Shown here in pieces: positions 1 to 9,643 of a stretch of DNA of 64,000 bases. Made by a program: the position numbers and the translations under genes. Within the stretch, counting starts at the first letter, position 1. The number at the start of each line of letters is the position of its first letter. The stretch covers positions 1-64,000 of the forward strand of contig NZ_QOHF01000006.1 of assembly GCF_003319115.1 (NCBI RefSeq), given 5' to 3'. The stretch comes from Geodermatophilus sp. TF02-6 (GTDB lineage Bacteria > Actinomycetota > Actinomycetes > Mycobacteriales > Geodermatophilaceae). Under the pieces are notes generated by a model. It was not told the origin of the DNA. It saw only the letters and a program-made list of their open reading frames with translations, and made no database searches.

Positions 1-245
1 CAGGAACCCGACACCGCGACCACCTGCCGTCCCCGACCCGCGCCGAGCCCTCCACACCCGTTCCTGCTCGGGGAGCCTCCGGCCCCCGCTCCCAGGAACC
101 CGACACCGCGACCACCTGCCGTCCCCGACCCGCGCCGAGCCCTCCACACCCGTTCCTGCTCGGGGAGCCTCCGGCCCCCGCTCCCAGGAACCCGACACCG
201 CGACCACCTGCCGTCCCCGGCCCGCGCCGAGCCCGACGCCCGTTC
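1..245. repeat. 92-bp tandem direct repeat, at least 2.5 copies
   Basis: A 92-bp unit starts at 1, 93 and 185. The first two copies look identical. The third carries a substitution near its position 36 and diverges after about 50 bp, close to the end of the neighbouring gene. The array runs off the left edge, so the copy number is unknown. No convincing reading frame is seen in it. Confidence 0.9.
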
Positions 246-278
246 CCGCGAGCCCGCCGCGGGTGACGGGTCGGCCGC

Positions 279-932
279 TCAACCCAGGCGCTCGGCCACG
301 ACCGCGGTCCCGGGCCCGGCGAGCGCATCCAGGCCGGCGCGTCGTCCCGCCGCCACCAGCAGCAGGTCGACGTCGGGCCCGCGCAACTCGGCGCCGTCGC
401 CGAGGGTCCACCCGGTGTCGGTCGAGACCAGCCGCACCCCCGACAGCCGCCGCGGCCCGCCCATGAACCTGTTCCTGGCGACGTAGGCGAGGCAGGCCGC
501 CACCACCTCCGGCGGCGAGACGTAGCGCCGGCCCAGGGGCCGGGCGACGTCCTGACCGTGGACAACCAGGTCCATGAGCGGATCCACCGGGGTGCTGCCG
601 GGGAACCTCCGCGTGGAGTCGGCGCTCTCGCGCAGCTGCGCGACCAACTCGGCGGTGGTGTACGCCGCCGCCCGTTGCGCCGCGAGAGCGACTTCCATCC
701 GGTCGAAGCTGCCGCGCGCCCGCACCGCCGCCCGCAGCAGCCGCGGCACGGTCAACCTGGTCGTGACCGTGAGGTGGGCGATGACGTCGCGCACCGTCCA
801 GGCGGCGCACAGCGACGGCGTCGCCCACTGCTCGTCGGTGAGGTCGGCGACGGAGTCGGCGAGGCGGCGCCGTTCGGTGGAGACCGCCTCGTCGACGGCG
901 GCGCGGGAGAGGGCAGGTAGGGCGTTCATCAC
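279..932 (-). CDS. maleylpyruvate isomerase/DinB family, mycothiol-dependent-type enzyme
   Basis: This 217-residue protein has the four-helix DinB/MDMPI N-terminal fold. The N-terminus shows a typical pattern (residues ~10-60: LTDEQWATPSLCAAWTVRDV then AHL). A second metal-ligand motif, VVHGQDVARPLG, lies near residue 125. In this family His residues of these motifs hold a divalent metal, and mycothiol is the usual thiol cofactor. The actual substrate cannot be inferred. GTG at 932 and ATG at 929 are both possible starts. The gene stands alone, converging on the tandem repeat at the left edge. Confidence 0.8.
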   Translation of the reverse strand: MMNALPALSRAAVDEAVSTERRRLADSVADLTDEQWATPSLCAAWTVRDVIAHLTVTTRLTVPRLLRAAVRARGSFDRMEVALAAQRAAAYTTAELVAQLRESADSTRRFPGSTPVDPLMDLVVHGQDVARPLGRRYVSPPEVVAACLAYVARNRFMGGPRRLSGVRLVSTDTGWTLGDGAELRGPDVDLLLVAAGRRAGLDALAGPGTAVVAERLG

Positions 933-1438
933 CTCATGGACCCCACCCGGCCCGCGTACTCATCGGTCGTCACCAGGCCTCTCGCGGCTGCCAGTCCTCC
1001 GACCTCCGCAACACCCCATGGCGCAGCGGCTGCCGACCGACCCTGCACCTCGGTGGGCACCGCGCCCCCACGCGCTCTGTGGCGTCGTGCCCCACACGGA
1101 GGCGCGCGCCGAACCCGATCACCATGGCCACCCAGGCGGTGGTGGTGACGGTGAGGACGAGGTGGGTGAGGGTCTCCCGCGCCAGGCCACCGCGCACGAG
1201 AGTGGTCGGGCTCGCGTGCCGCTCGAGCCAGTCGTCGGACGCCGTCCCGGGGGATGCACCGAGGGCGATGGTCCAGGGAGCAGCCCGTGACCGACGGGGC
1301 TGCCCGTCCGGGCAGGTAACCGGGCAGGTAACACTGCCTCGACTGGTCCGCACGAGCACGGACTGCAGGCAGCTGCCCGGCCGTCGCTCCGCCGGTTCCC
1401 CGGTTCCACGTGGAACGGGTGATGCTGCCTGTGCGGTG
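933..1438. other. gene-poor interval with a parS-like site
   Basis: About 500 bp separate the DinB-type gene from the end of the HNH gene. The minus strand at ~1270-1080 encodes a plausible helical stretch (TTTAWVAMVIGFGARLRVG) but has no acceptable start codon upstream, so I treat it as a possible decayed small membrane gene. A parS-like palindrome sits at 1403-1416. Confidence 0.5.
1403..1416. promoter_or_regulatory. parS-like ParB-binding site 1
   Basis: Perfect 14-bp palindrome GTTCCACGTGGAAC. It fits the general bacterial parS core GTTNCACGTGNAAC. Identical 14-mers occur at 26698-26711 and 62449-62462, which suits an origin-proximal region. Confidence 0.75.
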
Positions 1439-2662
1439 TCAGGCTGCGGCGAGGTGCTCGGGTCCGCTGCGGATCTCGGTGCCATCCGGCCGCCAGGTAC
1501 GCCATCGCCCGTCGGGTTGTCGCTCCACCCGGAACCCGTGGTGCACTTTCGTGTGGTGCCGCTCGCACAGCAGCGCGGCGTTGTCCAGGTCGGTCTCCCC
1601 ACCCAGGGCCCACTCCAGCAGATGGTGCACGTCGCACCACCAGGTCGGCGCCCCGCAGCCGGTGAACACGCACCCACCGTCGCGCACCTCCGCCGCGCGC
1701 CGGACGTGCGGCGGGAACAGCCGCATGCTGCGGCCGTGGTCCAGCGGCATCCCCTCGGGGCCCATGACGATGCGGGTGACCTGCCCGTCGGAGGCCAGCC
1801 ACCGCGCCCGGGCGGCGGAGATCACCGCACCGAATCCCATCTCGCCGGCGCCGGAGCCGACGTTCGGGTCGGCCAGGTCCTCGATGCCGATCGTGACGAT
1901 CACCTGCGGCTTGTGCCCGCGCAGGATGGGCAGGGTGCCGGCGGCCAGGGCCAGATCGCCCAGCTGCACCAGCGCGTCGCCCTGCTGCTGGGACCGGGTG
2001 CGCTCATCCCCGGCGCAGCGGCCGGCCTGCACCAGCGACTCCAGCGCGGCTTGCAGCTTCTCTCCGCCGACGGCGTCCAGATCACCGCGGAAGCTGATCG
2101 AGCCGTCCGCGTGCTTGGCGATGGTCAGCCGCCGGCCCTCGGTCGGGTCGGGCTCGGGCCCGTCGGGGTCGAGCCCGGCCAGGTAGTGGTGCACCGCCTG
2201 GCCCAGGGTCCGGTACAGCTGGGTGGCGGCCACGGTGGTGAGCGCCGCGTCGACCTCGGCCAGCTCCACCTGCTGCCCGGCGGCGCGCTCGAGGTTCTCC
2301 GGCGTGACCACCGGCGCGACCACCGCGACCTGGTCGGCGGTCACCGCCCCGGCGGCGAACGCCGCGGCCAGGGCCGGCAGGTGCTCGATCGCCCGCCCGG
2401 CGCGGACCACCCGCCCGGCCTCAGCCGGGGACAGGTGGGCGTGCCCGCGCAGCCAGGACGGCATGGTCTTGAGCCCGTCGTGCTCGCAGGACTGGCGGGT
2501 GTCGGCGGCGCGGACGGTGCGGGCCAGCTCGGCGTCGATCCGGTTGCGCAGTCGCACCAGCTCCGCGGTGCGCTCCAGCAGCTCGCCGTCGCCGAGCGCG
2601 TGCAGGTCATCGGTGACCAGGGCGTCCAGCCCCGACGACAGCTCGCCCACGACACCTCCCAC
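1439..2662 (-). CDS. HNH endonuclease signature protein with DUF222 domain (13E12-repeat family)
   Basis: The 407-residue protein has an N-terminal DUF222 helical region (about 10-300) and a C-terminal HNH motif at ~330-376. The HNH region shows CVFTGCG, CDVHHLLEW, then NAALLCERHHTKVHHG, giving the zinc-knuckle cysteines, the catalytic HH and the terminal histidines. The family is very abundant and repetitive in actinobacteria; it resembles the 13E12 mobile-element-associated proteins and its function is not established. The HNH residues look complete, so nuclease activity is plausible. The start is the GTG at 2662, with in-frame alternatives a few codons inside. It is divergent from the F420-type reductase gene. 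Confidence 0.88.
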   Translation of the reverse strand: MGGVVGELSSGLDALVTDDLHALGDGELLERTAELVRLRNRIDAELARTVRAADTRQSCEHDGLKTMPSWLRGHAHLSPAEAGRVVRAGRAIEHLPALAAAFAAGAVTADQVAVVAPVVTPENLERAAGQQVELAEVDAALTTVAATQLYRTLGQAVHHYLAGLDPDGPEPDPTEGRRLTIAKHADGSISFRGDLDAVGGEKLQAALESLVQAGRCAGDERTRSQQQGDALVQLGDLALAAGTLPILRGHKPQVIVTIGIEDLADPNVGSGAGEMGFGAVISAARARWLASDGQVTRIVMGPEGMPLDHGRSMRLFPPHVRRAAEVRDGGCVFTGCGAPTWWCDVHHLLEWALGGETDLDNAALLCERHHTKVHHGFRVERQPDGRWRTWRPDGTEIRSGPEHLAAA

Positions 2663-2895
2663 ACCTCGAACGAGTGTTCTGAGTCTACTGCGGAGAAGGC
2701 TGCCCTACACCGTGAACCCGCAGCTCAACAGCCTGCACACAGATCAGCGAGAGGACTTGACGTCACGCTCCCGACAGCCCACGGCAACCATCGCCTGGCC
2801 GTGCACCCAGAGCTTCAGCGGCGCTCGCACCACCGTTCACCCACCGGCGCACCACCGGCCGGGAATGCCTCTCCTGGTCCGGTGTTGCGGCTCAC

Positions 2896-3585
2896 ATGAC
2901 GACCATCGGGCTCATCGGCAGCGGCAACATCGGCAGCACCGTCGCCCGGCTGGCGGTCGACGCCGGCCACGACGTGGTGCTCAGCAACAGTCGTGGACCC
3001 GAGACCCTCGGTGAGCTCGTGGACCAGCTCGGACCGCACGCACGAGCGGCCACCGCGGCCGAGGCCGCCGCGGCCGGCGACATCGTCGTGGTGACGATCC
3101 CGCTGAAGGCCTACCGGGAGGTGCCGGTCGAGCCGCTGCGCGGCAAGGTGGTCATCGACACCGAGAACTACTACCCGCAGCGCGACGGGCACATCGCCGA
3201 GCTCGACGCCGAGTCGACGACGACCAGCGAGCTGCTCCAGGCCCACCTGCCGGAGTCGCACGTGGTGAAGGCGTTCAACAACATCTACTTCGGCCACCTC
3301 GCCAGCCTGGCGCGCCCGGCGGGCGACCCGGAGCGTTCCGTGCTCCCGATCGCCGGCGATGACGAGGCTGCCAAGCGGACGGTGGCGGAGTTCCTCGACT
3401 CGATCGGGTACGACACCTACGACGTCGGCCCGCTCTCGGAGGGCTGGCGGTACCAGCGCGACACCGCGGCGTACGTCACCCCCTACACGGTTCCGGGCAC
3501 GGAGTTCCCCGGCCCCGCACACCAGGCCACCGCGGACCTGTTGACGGAGAAGCTGGACGCAGCCGTGCGCTACCGCGACATGTGA
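2896..3585 (+). CDS. NADPH-dependent F420 reductase-like protein
   Basis: The 229-residue protein has an N-terminal Rossmann fold with GLIGSGNIGSTVARL at residues 5-19, followed by a LSNSRGPETL segment that fits NADP phosphate binding. VVKAFNNIYF near residue 123 is typical of the NADP oxidoreductase/coenzyme F420-dependent family. Such enzymes pass hydride between NADP(H) and F420, but many homologues lacking proven F420 chemistry share this fold. Length fits the family. ATG start; no operon partner. Confidence 0.82.
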   Translation: MTTIGLIGSGNIGSTVARLAVDAGHDVVLSNSRGPETLGELVDQLGPHARAATAAEAAAAGDIVVVTIPLKAYREVPVEPLRGKVVIDTENYYPQRDGHIAELDAESTTTSELLQAHLPESHVVKAFNNIYFGHLASLARPAGDPERSVLPIAGDDEAAKRTVAEFLDSIGYDTYDVGPLSEGWRYQRDTAAYVTPYTVPGTEFPGPAHQATADLLTEKLDAAVRYRDM

Positions 3586-3929
3586 GGCCCGAACCGAGGG
3601 GCGGACCAGGCAGCCGAGTGCCAGCCGCGCCAGCGGGGCGTACCCGAGCACGAGCGGCGCAGGCCTGCGGGGGCGCAACGTGCTGCCGCCGTCCGGACCG
3701 TCACCCACCCGGTGCGGCAGCCGGACCCGCGGCGGCCCGGCGTGCACCGTCCACGGCCACTGCCGGGCGGCCTCGTCGACACCGTCCACCTCGAAGGGCG
3801 CCCCGGGCCGAGCGGCGGCGCGCCTCCCACCCCTTGCTGGCGAAGTCGATCATCGGCAGCCGGCTGCTCGACACGCGGCGGTGGGGCACGACCGGATGCC
3901 GATGATCGACGCGAGGTGGGCGACGGCCG
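3586..3929. other. intergenic region, possible decayed coding sequence
   Basis: About 345 bp without a confident gene. On the minus strand two short reading frames look protein-like (MIDFASKGWEARRRSARG, then after a frame change VDGVDEAARQWPWTVHAG), suggesting a frameshifted fragment of unknown family. The interval also holds the 14-bp inverted repeat at 3845-3910. Confidence 0.35.
3845..3910. repeat. 14-bp inverted repeat with 38-bp spacer
   Basis: GTCGATCATCGGCA at 3845-3858 is the exact reverse complement of TGCCGATGATCGAC at 3897-3910. It lies just downstream of the cinA stop in the transcribed direction. It could be a terminator stem, a protein site or the footprint of a small element. 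Confidence 0.75.
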
Positions 3930-5201
3930 TCAGGCCGGGGGCCCACCGAGCAGCAGCTGCCGCAGCATGTGCATCGCCAAGGTCACCGACCGGTGCCGCA
4001 CCGCCGACCGCGAGCCGGGCAGCACCACCGAGCGCGGCTGGCGCCCGTCCGGGCCGACCGCGCACAGGTGGACGGTGCCGACCGGCTTGTCCGGCGTCCC
4101 GCCCCCGGGTCCGGCGATGCCGGTGATGCCGACGCCCACGTCGGCGCCGAACCGCTCCCGCGCCCCCTCGGCCAGCGCCGCGGCGACCGGGGTGCTCACC
4201 GCGCCGTGCTCGGCCAGCACGTCCGCGGGGACGCCGGCCAACGCCTCCTTGGCCGAGTTCGCGTACGAGGCCACCCCGCCGAGCACCCAGGCCGACGACC
4301 CGGCCCGCTCGGTCAGCCGGGCCACCAGCAGCCCGCCGGTGCAGGACTCCGCGGTCGCGATCGTCAGCCGCCGCGAGGCGAACGCCTCCGCGACCAGGTC
4401 GTCGATGGTGGGGCCGGTGGAGAACAGCTGCGCGCCGTGCGCCTGGCGCAGGACGCCGACCAGCTCGTCGTAGACCGGCTGCGCCGCGGGACCGAAACGG
4501 CTGACGATCTCCAGCTCGCCGTCGCGCAGGCAGGTGGTGATCTCCAGGCCGGGGAACTCGTGCTCCCGCAGCGTCGCGGCCAGCTGCGACTCCAGCGTCC
4601 CCCACAGCCGAACCGTCTCCTGCCGGAGCTCGGCCCGCCCGGCCAGCGCCCGCTGCACCGGCTCGGCGGCGAGCGCGGCCGGCCACATGCCCTGCAGCTC
4701 CGCCGGCGGGCCGGGGAGCACCAGCACGACCGGCCCGCCGCGCCCTTCCGCCGGGGGGACGACGAGACCGGGTGCGGTCCCGACCGGCGGCAGCACCGTG
4801 GCACCCGCCGGCACCATCGCCTGCTTGCGGACGCCGGCGGCGGTGGCCTCCGGGTCGGCGCGCCAGCCCCGGCCGTCCATGAGTCCCTCGACGATCGCGG
4901 CGATCTCGCGCTCCAGCGCCGGGTCGACCGACGACGGCCGGCCTTGCACCTCGCCCACGGTCTCCGCGGTCAGGTCGTCGGCGGTGGGACCGAGCCCGCC
5001 GGTGGTGACGACGACGTCCTCGCCGGCCAGGAACCGCAGCGCGGCCCGCAGGTCGTCGGGCCGGTCGCCCACCACCACGACGCTGCCGACGTCCACCCCG
5101 GACCGCCGCAGCTGCTCGGCCACCCAGGGACCGTTGCGGTCGGTCACCCGGCCGGTGAGCACCTCGGTCCCGGTGACGACGATCCCTGCGCGCACGGCCA
5201 C
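3930..5201 (-). CDS. cinA: CinA: competence/damage-inducible protein, nicotinamide-nucleotide amidase
   Basis: This two-domain protein of about 423 residues starts with a molybdopterin-binding-like (MoCF/COG1058) domain ([11 protein letters not shown] near 70) and ends with the PncC-type amidase domain. The amidase domain shows ESCTGGLL near 290 and [18 protein letters not shown] near 365. In studied homologues the C-terminal domain deamidates nicotinamide mononucleotide, and the N-terminal domain can hydrolyse ADP-ribose. The open frame extends far upstream, but homology begins at [15 protein letters not shown], so I place the start at GTG 5201 (GTG 5195 is the alternative). It is transcribed away from the membrane-protein gene at 5312. 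Confidence 0.92.
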   Translation of the reverse strand: MAVRAGIVVTGTEVLTGRVTDRNGPWVAEQLRRSGVDVGSVVVVGDRPDDLRAALRFLAGEDVVVTTGGLGPTADDLTAETVGEVQGRPSSVDPALEREIAAIVEGLMDGRGWRADPEATAAGVRKQAMVPAGATVLPPVGTAPGLVVPPAEGRGGPVVLVLPGPPAELQGMWPAALAAEPVQRALAGRAELRQETVRLWGTLESQLAATLREHEFPGLEITTCLRDGELEIVSRFGPAAQPVYDELVGVLRQAHGAQLFSTGPTIDDLVAEAFASRRLTIATAESCTGGLLVARLTERAGSSAWVLGGVASYANSAKEALAGVPADVLAEHGAVSTPVAAALAEGARERFGADVGVGITGIAGPGGGTPDKPVGTVHLCAVGPDGRQPRSVVLPGSRSAVRHRSVTLAMHMLRQLLLGGPPA

Positions 5202-5311
5202 CCGGCCGACCCTAGTGAGCCGACCGCTCCTCCGCGTTTCCTGCCGGGCCCGCGAGCAGCCCGCCGATAGCGTGCCGGAGACGGACCGGTCCGTCGGGCG
5301 AGGAGGAAACC

Positions 5312-6139
5312 GTGACGCAGCAGACCACCAGCCCCCAGCCGCCCGCACCGCAGGACGAGGTCGACCCCGGCACCCCGGGCGTCCGGATCGCGGCCGCCGG
5401 AGCCACTGCGGCCGGCACCCGGCAGCTGCCCGGGACCGGGCCCGCCGCGGACGGGGTCGCGCCGACCGGCCCGGTGGACTTCGTCCCCGGCCTGTCCGGC
5501 CCGGGCACCCCGCCACCGCCCCCGGCAGCCGCCCCGAGACCCGCGCAGGCCGCGTACCCCACGGAGACCCCGAGGTCTCCGGAGAGCCCGAGGCCTCCGG
5601 AGGCTCCGAGCCCCACGACGGCCCCGAGCCCCACGACGGCCCCGGCGTCCGCGGAGGCTCCCCAGCGCACCGGGACCCCCAAACGCACCGGGACCCCCAA
5701 GCGCACCGAGGGCCCCAAGCGCACGGTGACCCCATCGGCCGCGGCCACGCCGCGCCGGACACGGACCCGGCGCACCCCGCAGGAGCGGGCGGCGCTGCTC
5801 GGCACCGGCCTGGCCGTCCTCTGCCTGGTCCTGCTCCAGCTGGGCCTGGCGCTGTCCTCCGGGGACGACGCCCTGTGGGTGACGGTGCCGCTGTGGTCGG
5901 CGTTCGCCACCCTCACCGCCCTGCTCGGGCTGCTGCCGTCCGCCGGCCGGTTCCTCCCCGCCGCCCGGCTGCGCCCGGACGCCACCTGGCGGGTCGCCGC
6001 CGGCGGGCTGACCGGCCTGGCGGTCTTCTGGGTGCTCGTCGTGCTGCCGCGGGTCGACAGCGACCGCGGGTTCGTCCTCACCGCCGCGCTGGCCGCCCTG
6101 GGCGCCGCGCTGTGGGTCGCCCCGGCCCGTCGCGCCTGA
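5312..6139 (+). CDS. membrane protein with Pro/Thr-rich repetitive N-terminal half
   Basis: I do not recognise a family. The first ~155 of 275 residues are disordered and low complexity, with short repeats such as [12 protein letters not shown] and [12 protein letters not shown]. The C-terminal ~115 residues form about four membrane helices (from [21 protein letters not shown] to [17 protein letters not shown]) linked by short loops. The basic TP-rich linker could be a phosphorylation target for nearby Ser/Thr kinases, but that is speculation. The GTG start at 5312 is fixed by AGGAGG 5 bases upstream. The gene converges on the kinase gene at 6211. Confidence 0.8.
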   Translation: MTQQTTSPQPPAPQDEVDPGTPGVRIAAAGATAAGTRQLPGTGPAADGVAPTGPVDFVPGLSGPGTPPPPPAAAPRPAQAAYPTETPRSPESPRPPEAPSPTTAPSPTTAPASAEAPQRTGTPKRTGTPKRTEGPKRTVTPSAAATPRRTRTRRTPQERAALLGTGLAVLCLVLLQLGLALSSGDDALWVTVPLWSAFATLTALLGLLPSAGRFLPAARLRPDATWRVAAGGLTGLAVFWVLVVLPRVDSDRGFVLTAALAALGAALWVAPARRA

Positions 6140-6210
6140 CCGGCGCCCGCCGACGGCGGAGCCCGGCCGGCACCCGCCGCGGCCGACCGGCGCCGCGGCC
6201 GGCCGCGGAG

Positions 6211-7686
6211 TCAGCCGCGGCCGTTCTCCCGGCCGTTCCCGTTCTCGACGTCGTCGCCCGCGGTCCCCGAACCGATGCCGGTGCTGCGCCCGACCCACGG
6301 GGGGACGGCCCCGCTCACCCCGGCGCCGACCTCGACCCGGCCCCACGGGACCTCGACGGTCACCTGCGGCGGGACCCACGACGGCGCCGCGGGGGTCTCG
6401 GGGGCGGCCGGCTCCGGAGTGACCGGAGTGGCCGGGGCCACCGCGACGGTGAGCGTCACGAGGTCGCCGGGAGCGAGCGCGCCGACCGGCCCCAGGCCGG
6501 TGACCTGCCCGGCGAGGACGTCGGACCGCTCCTCGGTCACCCGCTGCACCCGCAGGCCGAGCGCGGCCAGCGCGGACTCGACTTCGTCGACCGGGCGGCC
6601 GATGTGGTCCGCGGCGGTGACCAGCACGGGAGCGGCCGTCGGCTGCGTCGGCGTGCCGGTCTCGGCCACGGCCACCGGCGTCTGCCCGCCCGTGTTGCCG
6701 GTGAGCTGCAGGGCGGCGACCGCGATGCCGGCCCCGGCCAGCAGGGCGGCCAGCGGCACCAGCAGCCGGCGGCGGGCCCCGGGCCGGAGCGCGCCGGCGG
6801 GCAGGAGCGCCGTGGGTGGCGGGAGCGGCGGCAGGGGGCGCCCGGCACGGACGTCGTCCACGGCGGCCCGCACGGCCGCGCCGTCGGCGAAGCGCTGCGC
6901 GGGGTCCTTGACCATGGTCCGGGCCACGAGGGTCCGCACCGGGCCGGGGACGTCGTCGGGCAGCGGGTCGGGCTCGTCGCGGATCTGGGCGAGGGCGATC
7001 TGCACCGGGCCCTCGCCGTCGAACGCCCGCCGGCCGGTCAGGCACTCGTAGCCGATCACGCCCAACGCGTACACGTCGCTGGCCGGACCGGCCTTCTGCC
7101 CCGCGGCCTGCTCCGGCGACAGGTAGTGCGCGGTGCCCACCACCTGGCCGGTGCGGGTGAGCGGCACGCTGGAGGCCGACCAGGCGATGCCGAAGTCGGT
7201 GATCTTCACGACCCCGTCGGGGCGGACCAGGATGTTGCCGGGCTTGACGTCGCGGTGCACCACCCCGGCGGCGTGCGCCACGGCCAGCGCGGCGGCGGTC
7301 TGGCCGACGACGGCGAGCGTCCGGTCCGGGTCCAGCCGGCCCTCGCGCGCCAGCAGCGCCGACAGCGGCTCGCCCTCGACCAGCTCCATCACCAGGTAGG
7401 CGAGGGTCTCCCCGCTGCCGTCGTCGGCGACGACCTCGCCGTAGTCGTGCAGGTCGGCGATGTTCGGGTGCACCAGCCGCGCGGTGTGCTGGGCCTCGGC
7501 GCGGAAGCGGGCGCGGAAGGTCGGGTCACCGGTGAACTCGCTGCGCAGCACCTTGACCGCGACCGGGCGGCCGAGCAGCACGTCGGTGCCGCGCCAGACC
7601 TGCCCCATGCCGCCGGTGGCGATGAGGCAGTGCAGTGCGTAACGGCCGGCGAGCGTACGGCTCCCCCGATCGACCACCTGCGCCAC
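6211..7686 (-). CDS. Ser/Thr protein kinase with PASTA-like extracellular region (paralogue 1)
   Basis: This protein of about 491 residues is a Hanks-type kinase. It has a glycine loop (GGMGQVW), VAVK lysine near 40, VHRDVKPGN catalytic loop, TDFG, and a GTAHYLSPEQ activation segment. A Pro-rich juxtamembrane part precedes one membrane helix (LLVPLAALLAGAGIAVAAL). One PASTA-like module (VDEVESALAALGLRVQ) follows, and then a tail rich in Pro and Gly/Asn. The gene directly follows a paralogue (7788-9440). The kinase domains are almost identical over long stretches, so this is a tandem duplication. Start chosen at GTG 7686, where kinase homology begins just after; GTG 7677 is possible. Ligand and substrates unknown. 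Confidence 0.9.
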   Translation of the reverse strand: MAQVVDRGSRTLAGRYALHCLIATGGMGQVWRGTDVLLGRPVAVKVLRSEFTGDPTFRARFRAEAQHTARLVHPNIADLHDYGEVVADDGSGETLAYLVMELVEGEPLSALLAREGRLDPDRTLAVVGQTAAALAVAHAAGVVHRDVKPGNILVRPDGVVKITDFGIAWSASSVPLTRTGQVVGTAHYLSPEQAAGQKAGPASDVYALGVIGYECLTGRRAFDGEGPVQIALAQIRDEPDPLPDDVPGPVRTLVARTMVKDPAQRFADGAAVRAAVDDVRAGRPLPPLPPPTALLPAGALRPGARRRLLVPLAALLAGAGIAVAALQLTGNTGGQTPVAVAETGTPTQPTAAPVLVTAADHIGRPVDEVESALAALGLRVQRVTEERSDVLAGQVTGLGPVGALAPGDLVTLTVAVAPATPVTPEPAAPETPAAPSWVPPQVTVEVPWGRVEVGAGVSGAVPPWVGRSTGIGSGTAGDDVENGNGRENGRG

Positions 7687-7787
7687 CCGCTCCCCCTGTC
7701 GGCGGTCGTCCCAGCAGCTCCCAGGGTGCCACCACGGGGAGCGCCAGGCACCCCGCTCCCGCACGCCCGCGCCGTCCGGGGAGCGGC

Positions 7788-9440
7788 TCAGCCCCGGTCC
7801 CAGCCCCGGTCGCCGTCCGCCGGCGGATGGGGCTCCTCCCCCGCCGGCCCCGACGGCACCGGGACCGACGGCACGGGGATCGGCGGCGTACCGGTCGGGG
7901 ACCCGGTGGTCGCCTCCGGCTCGGACGTCGGGCTCGGCTCGGACGTCGTCGGGGACGCCTGCGTGGTCGCCGGCGCGGTCGGCGTCGGCGGAACGGACGG
8001 CGGGGGAGGAGCCGGTGCCACCGCGGACGTCGAGGGCGCCGCGGTCGGCGCCGGCGTCGTCGTCCGCGCCTCCTGCTGCGGCTGCGGCCGGGTGGTGGAG
8101 GCAGCCCGCCCGGAGTCGCCGGTGGCCGTCGCCGCAGCACGGCCCGGCGTCGAGGAGGCCGGAGGAGCCACGGCGAACGCCACCTGCACCGGGTCGCCGG
8201 CGGCCAGCCGGGCCCCGACCGGGTCGACGCCGGTGACCAGGCCCGGTACCGCGTCGGGGATGACCTGCTCCTGGCGCTGCACGACCAGCCCGAGCGCGGA
8301 CAGCGAGAGCGCCACCTCGTCGACCGGCCGGCCGACGTAGTCCTCGGCCGTCAGCACGATTCCCGCGTCGTCGGTCCGGGCGGCGACCACGGTCGGGCTC
8401 TCGGGGTCGCCGGAGACGGCCGCGAACACGCCTGCGGCGGCACCGGCCCCGAGCAGCAGCGTCGCCAGCGGCACGAGGACGGCGGCCAGGCCGCGCCGTC
8501 GCGGCGCCGGTGGGCTGCTGACCCGCGGAGCCGGGGGTTCGCCGGCCGGCGGCCCCGGCCGGACGGGGACGGTGAGCGTGGGGGCCGGCTCGGCCAGCGG
8601 GCGGCCGGCGCGGACGTCGTCGATCACGGCCGCGAACGCCGCGCCGTCGGGGATCCGCGCCGCGGGGTCCTTGACCAGCGCCCGGCGGATCAGCGTGCGC
8701 ACACCCCGGGGCAGCTCGTCGGGCAGCGGGGGCGGGTCCTCGCGCACCTGCTTGAGCGCGACCGTGACGGGGTTGTCGCCGGCGAAGGCCGGGGAGCCGG
8801 TCAGGCACTCGTAGCCGACCAGGCCCAGGGCGTACACGTCGCTGGCCGGCCCCGCGTGGGAGCCCTCGGCGACCTCCGGGGCGAGGTACTGCGGGGTACC
8901 GATGACGTGGCCGGTGCGGGTGAGCGGCACGCTGCCGGCCGACCAGGCGATGCCGAAGTCGGTGATCTCCACGCTGCCGTCGGGGCGGACCAGGATGTTG
9001 CCGGGCTTGACGTCGCGGTGCACCAGCCCGAGGCGGTGGGCCTCGGCCAGCGCCGCGGCGGCCTGCTCGAGCAGCGACAGGGTGGTCGCCGGGTCCAGCC
9101 GGCCCTCCCGCCGCAGCAGCGCCGACAGCGGCTCGCCCTCGACCAGCTCCATCACCAGGTAGGCGAGGGTCTCCCCGCTACCGTCGGTGGCCTCGGTCTC
9201 GCCGTAGTCGAAGACCGCCGCGATGTTCGGGTGGGAGAGCGCGGCGGCGTGCTGGGCCTCGGCGCGGAAGCGGGCGCGGAAGGTCGGGTCGCCGGTGTAC
9301 TCGCTGCGCAGCACCTTGACCGCGACCGGCCGGCCGAGCAGCACGTCGGTGCCGCGCCACACCTGCCCCATGCCGCCGGCGGCGATCAACTCGGACAGCT
9401 CGTAGCGCCCGCCCAGGTTGCGCCTGCCCGGCTCCACCAC
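7788..9440 (-). CDS. Ser/Thr protein kinase with PASTA-like extracellular region (paralogue 2)
   Basis: The 550-residue kinase starts at GTG 9440. The kinase domain covers about residues 12-270, with GGMGQVW, VAVK, VHRDVKPGN, TDFG and GTPQYLAPE. The cytosolic part is followed by a membrane helix near 330 (AAVLVPLATLLLGAGAAAGVF) and one PASTA-like module (VDEVALSLSALGLVVQ). A long Thr/Pro/Ser-rich tail, likely cell-wall-spanning and disordered, ends the protein. It is the upstream member of a tandem pair with 6211-7686, about 100 bp apart, and the two are probably co-transcribed. Both are distinct from pknA/pknB at 39.7-43.7 kb. Confidence 0.9.
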   Translation of the reverse strand: MVEPGRRNLGGRYELSELIAAGGMGQVWRGTDVLLGRPVAVKVLRSEYTGDPTFRARFRAEAQHAAALSHPNIAAVFDYGETEATDGSGETLAYLVMELVEGEPLSALLRREGRLDPATTLSLLEQAAAALAEAHRLGLVHRDVKPGNILVRPDGSVEITDFGIAWSAGSVPLTRTGHVIGTPQYLAPEVAEGSHAGPASDVYALGLVGYECLTGSPAFAGDNPVTVALKQVREDPPPLPDELPRGVRTLIRRALVKDPAARIPDGAAFAAVIDDVRAGRPLAEPAPTLTVPVRPGPPAGEPPAPRVSSPPAPRRRGLAAVLVPLATLLLGAGAAAGVFAAVSGDPESPTVVAARTDDAGIVLTAEDYVGRPVDEVALSLSALGLVVQRQEQVIPDAVPGLVTGVDPVGARLAAGDPVQVAFAVAPPASSTPGRAAATATGDSGRAASTTRPQPQQEARTTTPAPTAAPSTSAVAPAPPPPSVPPTPTAPATTQASPTTSEPSPTSEPEATTGSPTGTPPIPVPSVPVPSGPAGEEPHPPADGDRGWDRG

Positions 9441-9643
9441 GGTGGCTCACTCCTCGCCTGCTGCGACCCGGCCGTCGGTCCTCGGCCCCGGGCGCCGGTG
9501 CCCTGAGGGGTGTGGATGTCCCGCGGCGGGTGTGGCTACACATGCCCCGGGCGCTCGCCCGCCGGCCTTGCCCGTCCGCTCACGGCACGGCCGGGACCCC
9601 GGTCGCCGTCCATGGTCCCAGGCCCCGGGCGGGGTGTGCGGGT

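Noticed and set aside
1-245. CRISPR array
   Set aside because: The 92-bp units are contiguous with no variable spacers, and no cas gene is present.
970-1290. Minus-strand small membrane protein
   Set aside because: Sequence looks partly protein-like but lacks a start codon and a ribosome-binding site.
3930-8340. Very long open frames antisense to cinA and the kinase genes (e.g. about 1268 codons on the plus strand)
   Set aside because: High GC leaves antisense frames open; the translations are Arg/Pro/Gly-rich with no domains, whereas the opposite strand encodes clear families.
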